NCBI RefSeq assembly: GCF_022317005.1
Contig: NZ_CP081006.1
Coordinates: 310,001 to 374,000 of the forward strand
From: Mycobacterium sp. IDR2000157661
GTDB taxonomy: Bacteria; Actinomycetota; Actinomycetes; Mycobacteriales; Mycobacteriaceae
Direction: 5' to 3'
DNA length: 64,000 nucleotides
Positions 7,911 to 18,290 of this stretch are shown in pieces (position 1 is the stretch's first letter; each line of letters opens with the position of its first letter). The notes under the pieces were generated by a model. The model searched no databases. It saw only the letters and a list, made by a program, of their open reading frames with translations, and was not told the origin of the DNA. The position numbers were made by a program, and so were the translations under genes.

Positions 7911-10900
7911 ATGGGCTATGCCAAATATGTCGGGCGTGTAGGTGCATTGGCCGTTGCGCTGGGGGTCGGGGTAGCGGTAGCCAACGGCCCCGGCACAGCG
8001 GTGGCCCAAACCGGAGACACTGGCTCTGGTGATTCGGGATCGTCCACGTCGACCTCCAACGACACGACGTCGACGGGCGGTACCACTACCGGCAGCACTA
8101 CGACCGGCACCACCACGACCACCGGCACCGACTCCACGGGCGCGGCCGGCGATCAGTCCACCATCGAAACCACCACAACGGAGTCGACACCGTCGAATGG
8201 CTCCAACACGACGCCGACGACCGAGCCCACGCAGCCGGGCCCGGGCGAAGCCACAGACAACGTCGGGCCGACCACCACGCCCGATACCTCCACCGAGGGT
8301 GAGAGCGATCACGGCTCGTCGAGCACAGCGGAAACCGTCGAGTACCCGGCCCCTGAATCCGCGGGACCACAACCCGACACTGGCTCGGCGACCGCTCGGG
8401 AGAACGTCTACAACCCACCGTCCGGCGACGTAGGAACAGGTGACGGCATGCGCGTCGCCGCACAGACCACAGTGAGCGAGCCGGAGAATGTTGGGCTGAC
8501 GTCCACGGCGCTGACGACAGCCCCGGAGCTCGACGAGCAGCCGTCGATCGACATGACCGCCACGCCCACCGGCGATGTCGGCCTCGAGCCGTCTTCCGAC
8601 GACGAAATCGGCGAACAGGACACCCCCATCTTCACGCGCGTGCTGGAGATGCTGAGCCTGGACCCGGCGGCCGGCGGCGCGCCTTCCACGCCCACCGAGT
8701 CGCCCCTGTTGTTGGCCATGCTTGGCTGGGCGCGCAAGGAGAGCGAGAAGCTCGCCGAGGACGAGCAGGACCAACAACAGCTGCCGTCACTGATGGCGAT
8801 GACCACCAGTCAGACTGTCGACGAGGACGCCCCGATGGCGTTCGCGAGCCTTGTCGCCTCGGAAACCACGCCGGAAATCGTAGAAGCGACGGTCGGAGCG
8901 CCGGATCCCGTCACTGGCGTGGTTGTCGTGACGGTGGTGGCCGACGACCAAGACGGCGACGAATTGACCTACTCGTTGCAGGGAGCACAGCCGCCGGGCG
9001 GGTCGGTGACCGTCAATCAGAATGGCACCTTCACATACACGCCGACCGCGGCTGCTCGCTTCGCTGCAGCTAGAACCGTTGGCGCAGAAACTAACTCATT
9101 TACCGTAGCGGTCAGCGACGGCCAAAGCACGATCACCAGGACCGTGACGGTCACGCTGTCGCCCGCCGACCTCACCCTGGCGGATCCCCTGGCTGGCTTG
9201 GGCAACACCCCGGCGGGTGTCGCGATCGTGGGCAACCAGGCTTATGTGGCCAATCAGGGTTCATCCTCAGTCGTCGTGTACGACATGAGCGGGCCGATCG
9301 CACAATTGGTGAAGACCATCACCGTCGGCTCGGCGCCGACCGCGGTGGTCGCCAGTCCGGACCGAACCAAAGTTTATGTGACGAACCAGTATTCGCACAC
9401 AGTGTCGGTGATCAGCACGTCGACCAATACGGTCACGGCCACCATTGCGGTGGGCTACTACCCACTGGCGGCCACGGTCAGCCCCGATGGTTCGCGCCTG
9501 TATGTGGCGAACATGTACGGGCAGAGCCTGTCAGTGGTGAACACGACGACCAACGCCGTGGTAGCCACAGTTGCGCTTGCCAGCTACCCGAATTCCGTCG
9601 CGATCAGCCCGGACGGCACCAAGGTGTACGTCACCAATCAGTACGCCAACTCGGTGTCGATCATCAACACCGCCACCAACACCGTTGCCGCCAGTGTCAA
9701 CGTCGGTGCCACGCCGTCGTCGGTGGCAGTCCACACCAGTCGCGCCGTCGTGACCAACCAGGGCGGAAACTCGGTGTCGATCATCAACACCGCCACAGGG
9801 GCGGTGATCGGCACCGTCAGCCTGCCTGCCGGCGGCGCGCCCACCTCGGTGGTGATCGGCAAGGACGGCACCGTGGCCTACGTGGCCAGCAACAACGACA
9901 CAATCTCGGTGATCGATCTGACCGCGCCCGTCCCAGCGGTGGTGCGCACCCTGGTGGCCGACTCGGTTCCCGAGGCCGGCATACAGACGCTGGTTCTCAG
10001 CGCGGACGGGAACCGACTGTATGTCGTCGATGCGACCAGCCGTGTCCTGCGGGCGATCTCGATTTCATCGAAAGTGCTGCCCGCCACGATCACTACCGGC
10101 GTCAACGCATCCACCACCAGCATCGCGGGTGGTGTGGAGGCAGCCAATCTCGGCGCGCCTGAAGGCAAGATCTCCCTCATCGGCACCGATGCCGACGACC
10201 TGGTCCAATACCAACCCGGCTACTGGAATCCCAACTGGAAAACGGCGCAGAACGGAACTGTCGGCGTTGCGACCAACGCTACCTCCAGCTGGGGTATCGA
10301 CATGGACGTGACCGGCACCCGCTTCGTCGAATTCAATGTCTACGCGCAGGGTTTCCCGTACGTGCAGATCTTCGTGGATGACCAGAAACTGAGCGATCCC
10401 TTCCAGCCCACGTGGAATGCCTACGGGCAAAATACACTCAAGCTCGACTTCGGTGAAGGCAACTCCGGTCCTCACAACGTACGGGTGATGCTCGGCGGGA
10501 TCGCCGGCCAGTACGGTGTCGCGGTCGGAAAGGTGTGGACCGAGGCCGGGGGCGCTGTCAGCGCGCCGCCACCCACAGGGCCACGACTGTTCATTCTGGG
10601 CGACTCCACCAGCGCCGGCAGCCAGAACGAGACCGGGTACGAATTGGGAACGTGGATTCCCCGGTTCGCGGAGATGGCGGGCATCAGCGACTTCTGGAAC
10701 GGCGCCATCGTCGCGACCAGCTACGAACCGTCGCTCTTCGGTTTCGCCAATTTCAAGACTCGCGCCGGCACTGAAGTCGTGCCGTCGGCCGCCGACGTCG
10801 TCATCGTGGCCACGCCGAACATCGACATCTTCAACGGTTACAAACCGGCCGACATCGCCACGAACGTGAGCAATGTGGTTACCACATTGTCGAGCATGCC

Positions 10901-13900
10901 CAACAGTCCTCGCATCATCATCATCGGCGCGTTCGACGCGACCGGCGTGAACGGGCCGGTGTACACGAATGTGGATGCCGCGATCATGCCGGCGATCGCC
11001 GGTCGCGCGGCCTACGTCTCGACCGTGGGTGGTCCACTCATCGGCTATGACGGCGAAACTCTTCTGGCATCGAGCACCCCCTGGGTGACGGCGGAGAACA
11101 GGCAGTACATCCTGGGCGGTGATGGCCTGCATCCCAACGATGCCGGCCAGGCCGGACTGGCCGGGAAGATTTTCGACGCTTACACGGCGCTCGAGGCCGC
11201 CGACGGTAACCGTGCGCCGGTGGCGGGCACCCCCTCGGCGCCCACTGTCAATCAGGCCACCGGTGTGGTCACCGGTTCGCTGAATTTCACTGACCCTGAT
11301 GGCAATACGTTGACCTACACGGTGCCCAGCCAGCCCAGTGCGGGCACGGTGACGGTCAGCCCGACCGGGGTGTATACCTTCACCCCGACCCAGGCCGCCC
11401 GGGATGGGGCCGCCGCGGGCACCGGACCTTCCACGGCGAGCTTCACCGTGACGGCTTCCGACGGTGAGTTCTCCACCTCCTCGGCGCCGATCACGGTCAC
11501 CATCGTGCCCAGTAATCGTGCGCCGGTGGCGGGCAGCCCGTCGGCGCCCACTGTCAATCAGGGCACCGGTGTGGTCACCGGTTCGCTGAATTTCACTGAC
11601 CCTGATGGCAATACGTTGACCTACACGGTGCCCAGCCAGCCCAGCGCGGGCACGGTGACGGTCAGCCCGACCGGGGTGTATACCTTCACCCCCACCCAGG
11701 CCGCGCGGGATGGGGCCGCCGCGGGCACCGGACCCACCACGGCGAGCTTCACCGTGACCGCCTCCGACGGTCAATACAGCACCTCCTCGGCGCCGATCAC
11801 CGTCACCATCGTGCCGACCTCGGCGGCCAACCAAGCCCCGGTGGTGACCGGTAAGACGGTCAATGTCCCCAATCAGAGCACGGGTGTGGTCACCGGTGCG
11901 GTGACGGCCACCGACGCCAATGGTGATGCGTTGACCTATTCGTTGTCGGGTGGGCAGCCTGCCGCCGGCACGGTGACGGTCAATGCCGACGGGACGTTCA
12001 CCTTCACCCCGACGCAGGCGGCGAGGTTGGCCGCCGGGCAGAGCAGTGGTGCTGATTACGCCGGTTTCACCGTGGCGGTCAGCGATGGTCAGAACAGCAC
12101 CACCACCACGGTCAGTGTGGCGGTGTTGCCGGCCAACCTGACACTGTCGAGCACCTCGGCGCCCACCGGGGCCACTCCGCAGGGTGCGGTGGTGGTGGGC
12201 AACCACGCCTATGTGGCCAACCAGGGCGCCCACACCGTGTCGGTCATCAACACCACCACCAACACCGTGGTCAAGACCATCGCGGTGGGCTATGCCCCGA
12301 CCGGTATGGCCGCCAGCCCCGACAACACCAGGGTCTATGTCACCAACGGCTGGTCCAACACCGTCTCGGTCATCGACACCGCCACCAACACCGTGTCGGC
12401 CACCATCGGGGTGGGTCAGGGCCCGGTCGCGGCGGCGGTCAGCCCCGACGGCACCCGGCTGTATGTCACCAACCTCATCGGCAACAGCGTCTCGGTCATC
12501 AACACCACCACCCGCACCGTGATCGCCACCGTGGCCGTGGGCGCCTACCCCAACGGGGTCGCCGTGAGCCCCGACGGCACCCGCGCCTACATCACCAACC
12601 AATATTCGAACGCGGTGTCGGTGATCAACACCGCCACCAACACCGTGATCACCACCGTGGCCGTGGGCACCAACCCGTCCGCGGTCGCCGTGAGCGCCAC
12701 CCGCGCGGTGGTGACCAACCAGGGCGCCAACTCGGTGTCGGTGCTCAACACCACCACCGCCACCCCCACCGTGATCGCCACCATTGCCTTGGGCGCCGGC
12801 ACCGCCCCCACCTCAGTCGTGCTCAGCAAAGACGGCACCCTGGCCTACGTCGCCAACACCAACGACACCGTCTCCATCATCGACATGACCGCCACCACCC
12901 CCACCCTGCTGCGCACCGTGGCCGCCGACACCACCCCCGAAACCGGCCACCACATCCTCACGCTGAGCCCCGAGGGCACCCGCCTCTACGTCGTCGACAC
13001 CGCCGACAACGCCCTACGCTCACTGACATTGACGCGCGGCAACACCGCCCCGGTGGCCGGCACGCCCTCGCAGACCAGCCTCAACACCGACACCGGCGTG
13101 GTCACCGGCCGGCTCAATGTCACTGACCCCGATGGTGATTCGCTGACCTACACGGTCACCCCCTCACCCAGCGGGAGCATCACGGTCAGCCCGACCGGGG
13201 TCTACACCTTCACCCCGACCCAGGCCGCCCGGGATGCGGCCGCCGCGGGCACCGGACCGACCTCGGTGAGCTTCACCGTGACCGCCAGCGACGGCACCGC
13301 CACCCCGGTCTCGGTGCCGGTGAGCGCACCCATCACCGCCTCCCAACCCGTCGCTAACCGTGCCCCGGTGGCGGGCACCCCCTCGGCGCCCACTGTCAAT
13401 CAGGCCACCGGTGTGGTCACCGGTTCGCTGAATTTCACTGACCCTGATGGCAATACGTTGACCTACACGGTGCCCAGCCAGCCCAGTGCGGGCACGGTGA
13501 CGGTCAGCCCGACCGGGGTGTATACCTTCACCCCGACCCAGGCCGCCCGGGATGGGGCCGCCGCGGGCACCGGACCTTCCACGGCGAGCTTCACCGTGAC
13601 GGCTTCCGACGGTGAGTTCTCCACCTCCTCGGCGCCGATCACGGTCACCATCGTGCCCAGTAATCGTGCGCCGGTGGCGGGCAGCCCGTCGGCGCCCACT
13701 GTCAATCAGGGCACCGGTGTGGTCACCGGTTCGCTGAATTTCACTGACCCTGATGGCAATACGTTGACCTACACGGTGCCCAGCCAGCCCAGCGCGGGCA
13801 CGGTGACGGTCAGCCCGACCGGGGTGTATACCTTCACCCCCACCCAGGCCGCGCGGGATGGGGCCGCCGCGGGCACCGGACCCACCACGGCGAGCTTCAC

Positions 13901-16900
13901 CGTGACCGCCTCCGACGGTCAATTCAGCACCTCCTCGGCGCCGATCACCGTCACCATCGTGCCGACCTCGGCGGCCAACCAAGCCCCGGTGGTGACCGGT
14001 AAGACGGTCAATGTCCCCAATCAGAGCACGGGTGTGGTCACCGGTGCGGTGACGGCCACCGACGCCAATGGTGATGCGTTGACCTATTCGTTGTCGGGTG
14101 GGCAGCCTGCCGCCGGCACGGTGACGGTCAATGCCGACGGGACGTTCACCTTCACCCCGACGCAGGCGGCGAGGTTGGCCGCCGGGCAGAGCAGTGGTGC
14201 TGATTACGCCGGTTTCACCGTGGCGGTCAGCGATGGTCAGAACAGCACCACCACCACGGTCAGTGTGGCGGTGTTGCCGGCCAACCTGACACTGTCGAGC
14301 ACCTCGGCGCCCACCGGGGCCACTCCGCAGGGTGCGGTGGTGGTGGGCAACCACGCCTATGTGGCCAACCAGGGCGCCCACACCGTGTCGGTCATCAACA
14401 CCACCACCAACACCGTGGTCAAGACCATCGCGGTGGGCTATGCCCCGACCGGTATGGCCGCCAGCCCCGACAACACCAGGGTCTATGTCACCAACGGCTG
14501 GTCCAACACCGTCTCGGTCATCGACACCGCCACCAACACCGTGTCGGCCACCATCGGGGTGGGTCAGGGCCCGGTCGCGGCGGCGGTCAGCCCCGACGGC
14601 ACCCGGCTGTATGTCACCAACCTCATCGGCAACAGCGTCTCGGTCATCAACACCACCACCCGCACCGTGATCGCCACCGTGGCCGTGGGCGCCTACCCCA
14701 ACAGGGTCGCCGTGAGCCCCGACGGCACCCGCGCCTACATCACCAACCAATATTCGAACGCGGTGTCGGTGATCAACACCGCCACCAACACCGTGATCAC
14801 CACCGTGGCCGTGGGCACCAACCCGTCCGCGGTCGCCGTGAGCGCCACCCGCGCGGTGGTGACCAACCAGGGCGCCAACTCGGTGTCGGTGCTCAACACC
14901 ACCACCGCCACCCCCACCGTGATCGCCACCATTGCCTTGGGCGCCGGCACCGCCCCCACCTCAGTCGTGCTCAGCAAAGACGGCACCCTGGCCTACGTCG
15001 CCAACACCAACGACACCGTCTCCATCATCGACATGACCGCCACCACCCCCACCCTGCTGCGCACCGTGGCCGCCGACACCACCCCCGAAACCGGCCACCA
15101 CATCCTCACGCTGAGCCCCGAGGGCACCCGCCTCTACGTCGTCGACACCGCCGACAACGCCCTACGCTCACTGACATTGACGCGCGGCAACACCGCCCCG
15201 GTGGCCGGCACGCCCTCGCAGACCAGCCTCAACACCGACACCGGCGTGGTCACCGGCCGGCTCAATGTCACTGACCCCGATGGTGATTCGCTGACCTACA
15301 CGGTCACCCCCTCACCCAGCGGGAGCATCACGGTCAGCCCGACCGGGGTCTACACCTTCACCCCGACCCAGGCCGCCCGGGATGCGGCCGCCGCGGGCAC
15401 CGGACCGACCTCGGTGAGCTTCACCGTGACCGCCAGCGACGGCACCGCCACCCCGGTCTCGGTGCCGGTGAGCGCACCCATCACCGCCTCCCAACCCGTC
15501 GCTAACCGTGCCCCGGTGGCGGGCACCCCCTCGGCGCCCACTGTCAATCAGGCCACCGGTGTGGTCACCGGTTCGCTGAATTTCACTGACCCTGATGGCA
15601 ATACGTTGACCTACACGGTGCCCAGCCAGCCCAGCGCGGGCACGGTGACGGTCAGCCCGACCGGGGTGTATACCTTCACCCCCACCCAGGCCGCCCGGGA
15701 TGGGGCCGCCGCGGGCACCGGACCCACCACGGCGAGCTTCACCGTGACCGCCTCCGACGGTGAGTTCTCCACCTCCTCGGCGCCGATCACCGTCACCATC
15801 GTGCCGACCTCGGCGGCCAACCAAGCCCCGGTGGCTGGGACACCCTCGGTGACGACGCAGGATCCGACCACCGGCGTGGTCGCGGGCCAATTGAATTTCA
15901 CTGATCCGAACAACGACCCACTGACCTACACCGTGGTGACGCAGTCCTCCGCCGGCACGGTGACGGTCAACGCCGACGGCACATACACCTTCACCGCCAG
16001 CAATGCGGCGCGGTTGGCCGCCGGGCAGAGCAGTGGTGCTGATTACGCCAGTTTCACCGTGGCGGTCAGCGATGGTCAGAACAGCACCACCACCACGGTC
16101 AGTGTGGCGGTGTTGCCGGCCAACCTGACACTGTCGGGCACCTCGGCGCCCACCGGGACCACCCCCCAAGGTGCGGTGGTGGTGGGCAACCGGGCCTATG
16201 TGGCCAACCAGGGCGCCCACACCGTGTCGGTCATCGACATCACCACCAACACCGTGGTCAAGACCATCGCGGTGGGCTATGCCCCGACCGGCATGGCCGC
16301 CAGCCCCGACAACACCAGGGTCTATGTCACCAACGGCTGGTCCAACACCGTCTCGGTCATCGACACCGCCACCAACACCGTGTCGGGCACCATCGGGGTG
16401 GGTCAGGGCCCGGTCGCGGCGGCGGTCAGCCCCGACGGCACCCGGCTATATGTCACCAACCTCATCGGCAACAGCGTCTCGGTCATCAACACCACCACCC
16501 GCACCGTGATCGCCACCGTGGCCGTGGGCGCCTACCCCAACGGGGTCGCCGTGAGCCCCGACGGCACCCGCGCCTACATCACCAACCAATACTCGAACGC
16601 GGTCTCGGTGATCAACACCGCCACCAACACCGTGATCACCACCGTGGCCGTGGGCACCAACCCGTCCGCGGTCGCCGTGAGCGCCACCCGCGCGCTGGTG
16701 ACCAACCAGGGCGCCAACTCGGTGTCGGTGCTCAACACCACCACCGCCACCCCCACCGTGATCGCCACCATTGCCCTGGGCGCCAACACCGCCCCCACCT
16801 CAGTCGTGCTCAGCAAAGACGGCACCCTGGCCTACATCGCCAACACCAACGACACCGTCTCCATCATCGACATGACCACCACCACCCCCACCCTGCTGCG

Positions 16901-17927
16901 CACCGTGGCCGCCGACACCACCCCCGAAACCGGCCACCACATCCTCACGCTGAGCCCCGAGGGCACCCGCCTCTACGTCGTCGACACCGCCGACAACGCC
17001 CTACGCTCGCTATCCCTCGGACCGGCAGTAGGGGGCCTCACCATCGCACACGCGCCGTTGATGATTCCGGACAGCAACGGACACACCGTCGACGCGACGT
17101 GGTACTTCCCGAACCAGGAACAGGCACCGGTCGGCGTAATCTATCTCCAGCACGGCTATACTCGCAGCAGCGCGAACGTAGCCGCGTTAGCCGCCGATCT
17201 CGCCGAGCGAACCAACAGTATTGTTGTCACGCCTAATGTTTCGTCTTCGTATGGGCATGCCTACAACATCTACGACGAGCCGATCGAGCGAGCGGTGGCG
17301 AAGATGTTCCAGGGCGACCGAGCAGAATTGACCGCTAGTGCTTCTGCGGCTGCGGGACGACAAATTACGCTTCCGCAGCAGTTCGCTCTTGCCGGGCACT
17401 CTGCCGGCGGAAACCTCGTGGCGGCTTCAGCCGGATATCTCGCCGACGCTGGTGCTGTCACTAACCTCCGCGCCGTAATACTGTTCGACTCCGTCAACGA
17501 CGGCGACGCGGTGGCCGGGATTACGAAACTGACCGGCGCCAATTCAGTCCCGGTGATGCTGATCGCGGCAGAAGACTGTAACTGCAACAACTTCGGTGAC
17601 CACACCGAGACAATAGTCAACAACGCGCCGCCTCAGTTCATCGGCGTCATGCTGGATGGGGGAAGTCACCTCGACGTGGAGGGCAACACCACCGACCAAC
17701 ACGTCGTGGACTTCTGCGGGATTCCTGTCGCACCGCACAACGCCGCGGCAGTCCAGACCATCACGGCGGCGTGGATCAACGACGTCTTCACCGGATCGAA
17801 CAGCGGCATATACGGGCCGGACGGCGCAGTCATTTCGATCGGCGGCGCGACCGTCGAGGTGATTGGCGTCGGCGATCAGCCGATCGTGCAAACCGACTCG
17901 AACGCGCCGAACAATTCGTTCGCATAG
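7911..17927 (+). CDS. Giant secreted multi-propeller protein with SGNH-esterase and alpha/beta-hydrolase domains
   Basis: The product has 3338 residues. Residues 1-33 form a Sec-type signal peptide (MGYAKYVGRVGALAVALGVG, then AVA before Gln). A Ser/Thr/Gly/Pro-rich linker runs to about 250, and a short conserved hydrophobic motif (LLLAMLGWARKES) lies near 264-280. After one VCBS/cadherin-like module (about 321-420) come four seven-bladed YVTN propellers at about 421-720, 1409-1709, 2125-2425 and 2739-3039, separated by three or four roughly 103-residue VCBS modules with DPDGN loops. Between propeller 1 and the next modules lies a jelly-roll-like region (about 749-882) and an SGNH hydrolase (892-1098) with GDST (Ser899) and DGLHPND (Asp1071, His1074). 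The C-terminus (about 3042-3303) is an alpha/beta hydrolase with GHSAGG (Ser3164) and His3253 in GGSHLD. It is probably an exported enzyme on an adhesive or spacer scaffold; the substrate is unknown. The start is supported by a G-rich ribosome binding site. Confidence 0.9.
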   Translation: MGYAKYVGRVGALAVALGVGVAVANGPGTAVAQTGDTGSGDSGSSTSTSNDTTSTGGTTTGSTTTGTTTTTGTDSTGAAGDQSTIETTTTESTPSNGSNTTPTTEPTQPGPGEATDNVGPTTTPDTSTEGESDHGSSSTAETVEYPAPESAGPQPDTGSATARENVYNPPSGDVGTGDGMRVAAQTTVSEPENVGLTSTALTTAPELDEQPSIDMTATPTGDVGLEPSSDDEIGEQDTPIFTRVLEMLSLDPAAGGAPSTPTESPLLLAMLGWARKESEKLAEDEQDQQQLPSLMAMTTSQTVDEDAPMAFASLVASETTPEIVEATVGAPDPVTGVVVVTVVADDQDGDELTYSLQGAQPPGGSVTVNQNGTFTYTPTAAARFAAARTVGAETNSFTVAVSDGQSTITRTVTVTLSPADLTLADPLAGLGNTPAGVAIVGNQAYVANQGSSSVVVYDMSGPIAQLVKTITVGSAPTAVVASPDRTKVYVTNQYSHTVSVISTSTNTVTATIAVGYYPLAATVSPDGSRLYVANMYGQSLSVVNTTTNAVVATVALASYPNSVAISPDGTKVYVTNQYANSVSIINTATNTVAASVNVGATPSSVAVHTSRAVVTNQGGNSVSIINTATGAVIGTVSLPAGGAPTSVVIGKDGTVAYVASNNDTISVIDLTAPVPAVVRTLVADSVPEAGIQTLVLSADGNRLYVVDATSRVLRAISISSKVLPATITTGVNASTTSIAGGVEAANLGAPEGKISLIGTDADDLVQYQPGYWNPNWKTAQNGTVGVATNATSSWGIDMDVTGTRFVEFNVYAQGFPYVQIFVDDQKLSDPFQPTWNAYGQNTLKLDFGEGNSGPHNVRVMLGGIAGQYGVAVGKVWTEAGGAVSAPPPTGPRLFILGDSTSAGSQNETGYELGTWIPRFAEMAGISDFWNGAIVATSYEPSLFGFANFKTRAGTEVVPSAADVVIVATPNIDIFNGYKPADIATNVSNVVTTLSSMPNSPRIIIIGAFDATGVNGPVYTNVDAAIMPAIAGRAAYVSTVGGPLIGYDGETLLASSTPWVTAENRQYILGGDGLHPNDAGQAGLAGKIFDAYTALEAADGNRAPVAGTPSAPTVNQATGVVTGSLNFTDPDGNTLTYTVPSQPSAGTVTVSPTGVYTFTPTQAARDGAAAGTGPSTASFTVTASDGEFSTSSAPITVTIVPSNRAPVAGSPSAPTVNQGTGVVTGSLNFTDPDGNTLTYTVPSQPSAGTVTVSPTGVYTFTPTQAARDGAAAGTGPTTASFTVTASDGQYSTSSAPITVTIVPTSAANQAPVVTGKTVNVPNQSTGVVTGAVTATDANGDALTYSLSGGQPAAGTVTVNADGTFTFTPTQAARLAAGQSSGADYAGFTVAVSDGQNSTTTTVSVAVLPANLTLSSTSAPTGATPQGAVVVGNHAYVANQGAHTVSVINTTTNTVVKTIAVGYAPTGMAASPDNTRVYVTNGWSNTVSVIDTATNTVSATIGVGQGPVAAAVSPDGTRLYVTNLIGNSVSVINTTTRTVIATVAVGAYPNGVAVSPDGTRAYITNQYSNAVSVINTATNTVITTVAVGTNPSAVAVSATRAVVTNQGANSVSVLNTTTATPTVIATIALGAGTAPTSVVLSKDGTLAYVANTNDTVSIIDMTATTPTLLRTVAADTTPETGHHILTLSPEGTRLYVVDTADNALRSLTLTRGNTAPVAGTPSQTSLNTDTGVVTGRLNVTDPDGDSLTYTVTPSPSGSITVSPTGVYTFTPTQAARDAAAAGTGPTSVSFTVTASDGTATPVSVPVSAPITASQPVANRAPVAGTPSAPTVNQATGVVTGSLNFTDPDGNTLTYTVPSQPSAGTVTVSPTGVYTFTPTQAARDGAAAGTGPSTASFTVTASDGEFSTSSAPITVTIVPSNRAPVAGSPSAPTVNQGTGVVTGSLNFTDPDGNTLTYTVPSQPSAGTVTVSPTGVYTFTPTQAARDGAAAGTGPTTASFTVTASDGQFSTSSAPITVTIVPTSAANQAPVVTGKTVNVPNQSTGVVTGAVTATDANGDALTYSLSGGQPAAGTVTVNADGTFTFTPTQAARLAAGQSSGADYAGFTVAVSDGQNSTTTTVSVAVLPANLTLSSTSAPTGATPQGAVVVGNHAYVANQGAHTVSVINTTTNTVVKTIAVGYAPTGMAASPDNTRVYVTNGWSNTVSVIDTATNTVSATIGVGQGPVAAAVSPDGTRLYVTNLIGNSVSVINTTTRTVIATVAVGAYPNRVAVSPDGTRAYITNQYSNAVSVINTATNTVITTVAVGTNPSAVAVSATRAVVTNQGANSVSVLNTTTATPTVIATIALGAGTAPTSVVLSKDGTLAYVANTNDTVSIIDMTATTPTLLRTVAADTTPETGHHILTLSPEGTRLYVVDTADNALRSLTLTRGNTAPVAGTPSQTSLNTDTGVVTGRLNVTDPDGDSLTYTVTPSPSGSITVSPTGVYTFTPTQAARDAAAAGTGPTSVSFTVTASDGTATPVSVPVSAPITASQPVANRAPVAGTPSAPTVNQATGVVTGSLNFTDPDGNTLTYTVPSQPSAGTVTVSPTGVYTFTPTQAARDGAAAGTGPTTASFTVTASDGEFSTSSAPITVTIVPTSAANQAPVAGTPSVTTQDPTTGVVAGQLNFTDPNNDPLTYTVVTQSSAGTVTVNADGTYTFTASNAARLAAGQSSGADYASFTVAVSDGQNSTTTTVSVAVLPANLTLSGTSAPTGTTPQGAVVVGNRAYVANQGAHTVSVIDITTNTVVKTIAVGYAPTGMAASPDNTRVYVTNGWSNTVSVIDTATNTVSGTIGVGQGPVAAAVSPDGTRLYVTNLIGNSVSVINTTTRTVIATVAVGAYPNGVAVSPDGTRAYITNQYSNAVSVINTATNTVITTVAVGTNPSAVAVSATRALVTNQGANSVSVLNTTTATPTVIATIALGANTAPTSVVLSKDGTLAYIANTNDTVSIIDMTTTTPTLLRTVAADTTPETGHHILTLSPEGTRLYVVDTADNALRSLSLGPAVGGLTIAHAPLMIPDSNGHTVDATWYFPNQEQAPVGVIYLQHGYTRSSANVAALAADLAERTNSIVVTPNVSSSYGHAYNIYDEPIERAVAKMFQGDRAELTASASAAAGRQITLPQQFALAGHSAGGNLVAASAGYLADAGAVTNLRAVILFDSVNDGDAVAGITKLTGANSVPVMLIAAEDCNCNNFGDHTETIVNNAPPQFIGVMLDGGSHLDVEGNTTDQHVVDFCGIPVAPHNAAAVQTITAAWINDVFTGSNSGIYGPDGAVISIGGATVEVIGVGDQPIVQTDSNAPNNSFA
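11206..15501 (+). repeat. Near-perfect tandem duplication, two 2148-bp units
   Basis: Unit 1 is 11206-13353 and unit 2 is 13354-15501. Each unit encodes 716 residues: three VCBS modules, one seven-bladed propeller, and one more VCBS module. Corresponding positions differ by exactly 2148 bp throughout. Only scattered differences were found by eye, such as Gly to Arg at 12553 versus 14701 (AYPNG/AYPNR) and Tyr to Phe (GQYS/GQFS). A third, shorter copy begins at 15502, lacks one 309-bp VCBS module, and diverges more. The near-identity, including synonymous positions, indicates recent duplication or ongoing gene conversion. Confidence 0.92.
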
Positions 17928-17929
17928 TT

Positions 17930-18290
17930 CCCGGCGGGCGCACCGCAGCCGGATCGGGCACCGTCGTCGGTTTGACCTTGCAGCGGACTTCGCCGGTCAG
18001 GCCCAGCTCGGCCATCAGTTGCTCGACCCTGCAGCGGGCCACCGCGGTGCCCTCGCGGTCAAGCGCCAGCCACACATTGCGGGCCCCATAGCCGCCGTGA
18101 TTCGGCGTGGACACGTCGATTTGGCGTTTCAGATCCCCATCGCCAACCTCGCGGTGCTCGGCTGACGCTCGAGGTGCTCGTAATACGTCGGCCGCGATCC
18201 GCACGCCGAGGTCGACGAGCGGCGCAGACCGTCAGGACCATCCCGGTGACCGTGGTGCTCGGCGATGAACCGACAGACTGGTGGTGTGGC
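17930..18290 (-). pseudogene. Relic of IS3-family transposase (OrfB)
   Basis: Read leftwards, fragments of an IS3-family OrfB transposase appear in more than one frame. First comes CRFIAEHHGH near 18290-18260, then ending in the region before 17934 the segments DLKRQIDVS, GGYGARNVWLALDREG, ARCRVEQLMAELGL and GEVRCKVKPTTVPDPAAVRP. The last segments match the conserved region before the DDE core of IS3 transposases. The core itself is missing, and frameshifts break the N-terminal part, so it is dead. It begins only a few bases after the stop of the first giant gene and abuts the old IS21 relic at about 18290. Confidence 0.72.

Noticed and set aside
10065..12602. An 845-codon open frame on the minus strand across giant gene 1 (and similar ones at 13164-14750, 15312-16220, 22858-23901, 24673-25719)
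   Set aside because: These are mirror frames of the repeated GC-rich coding sequence. The translation is low-complexity Gly/Arg/His/Asp with no domain or ribosome binding site.
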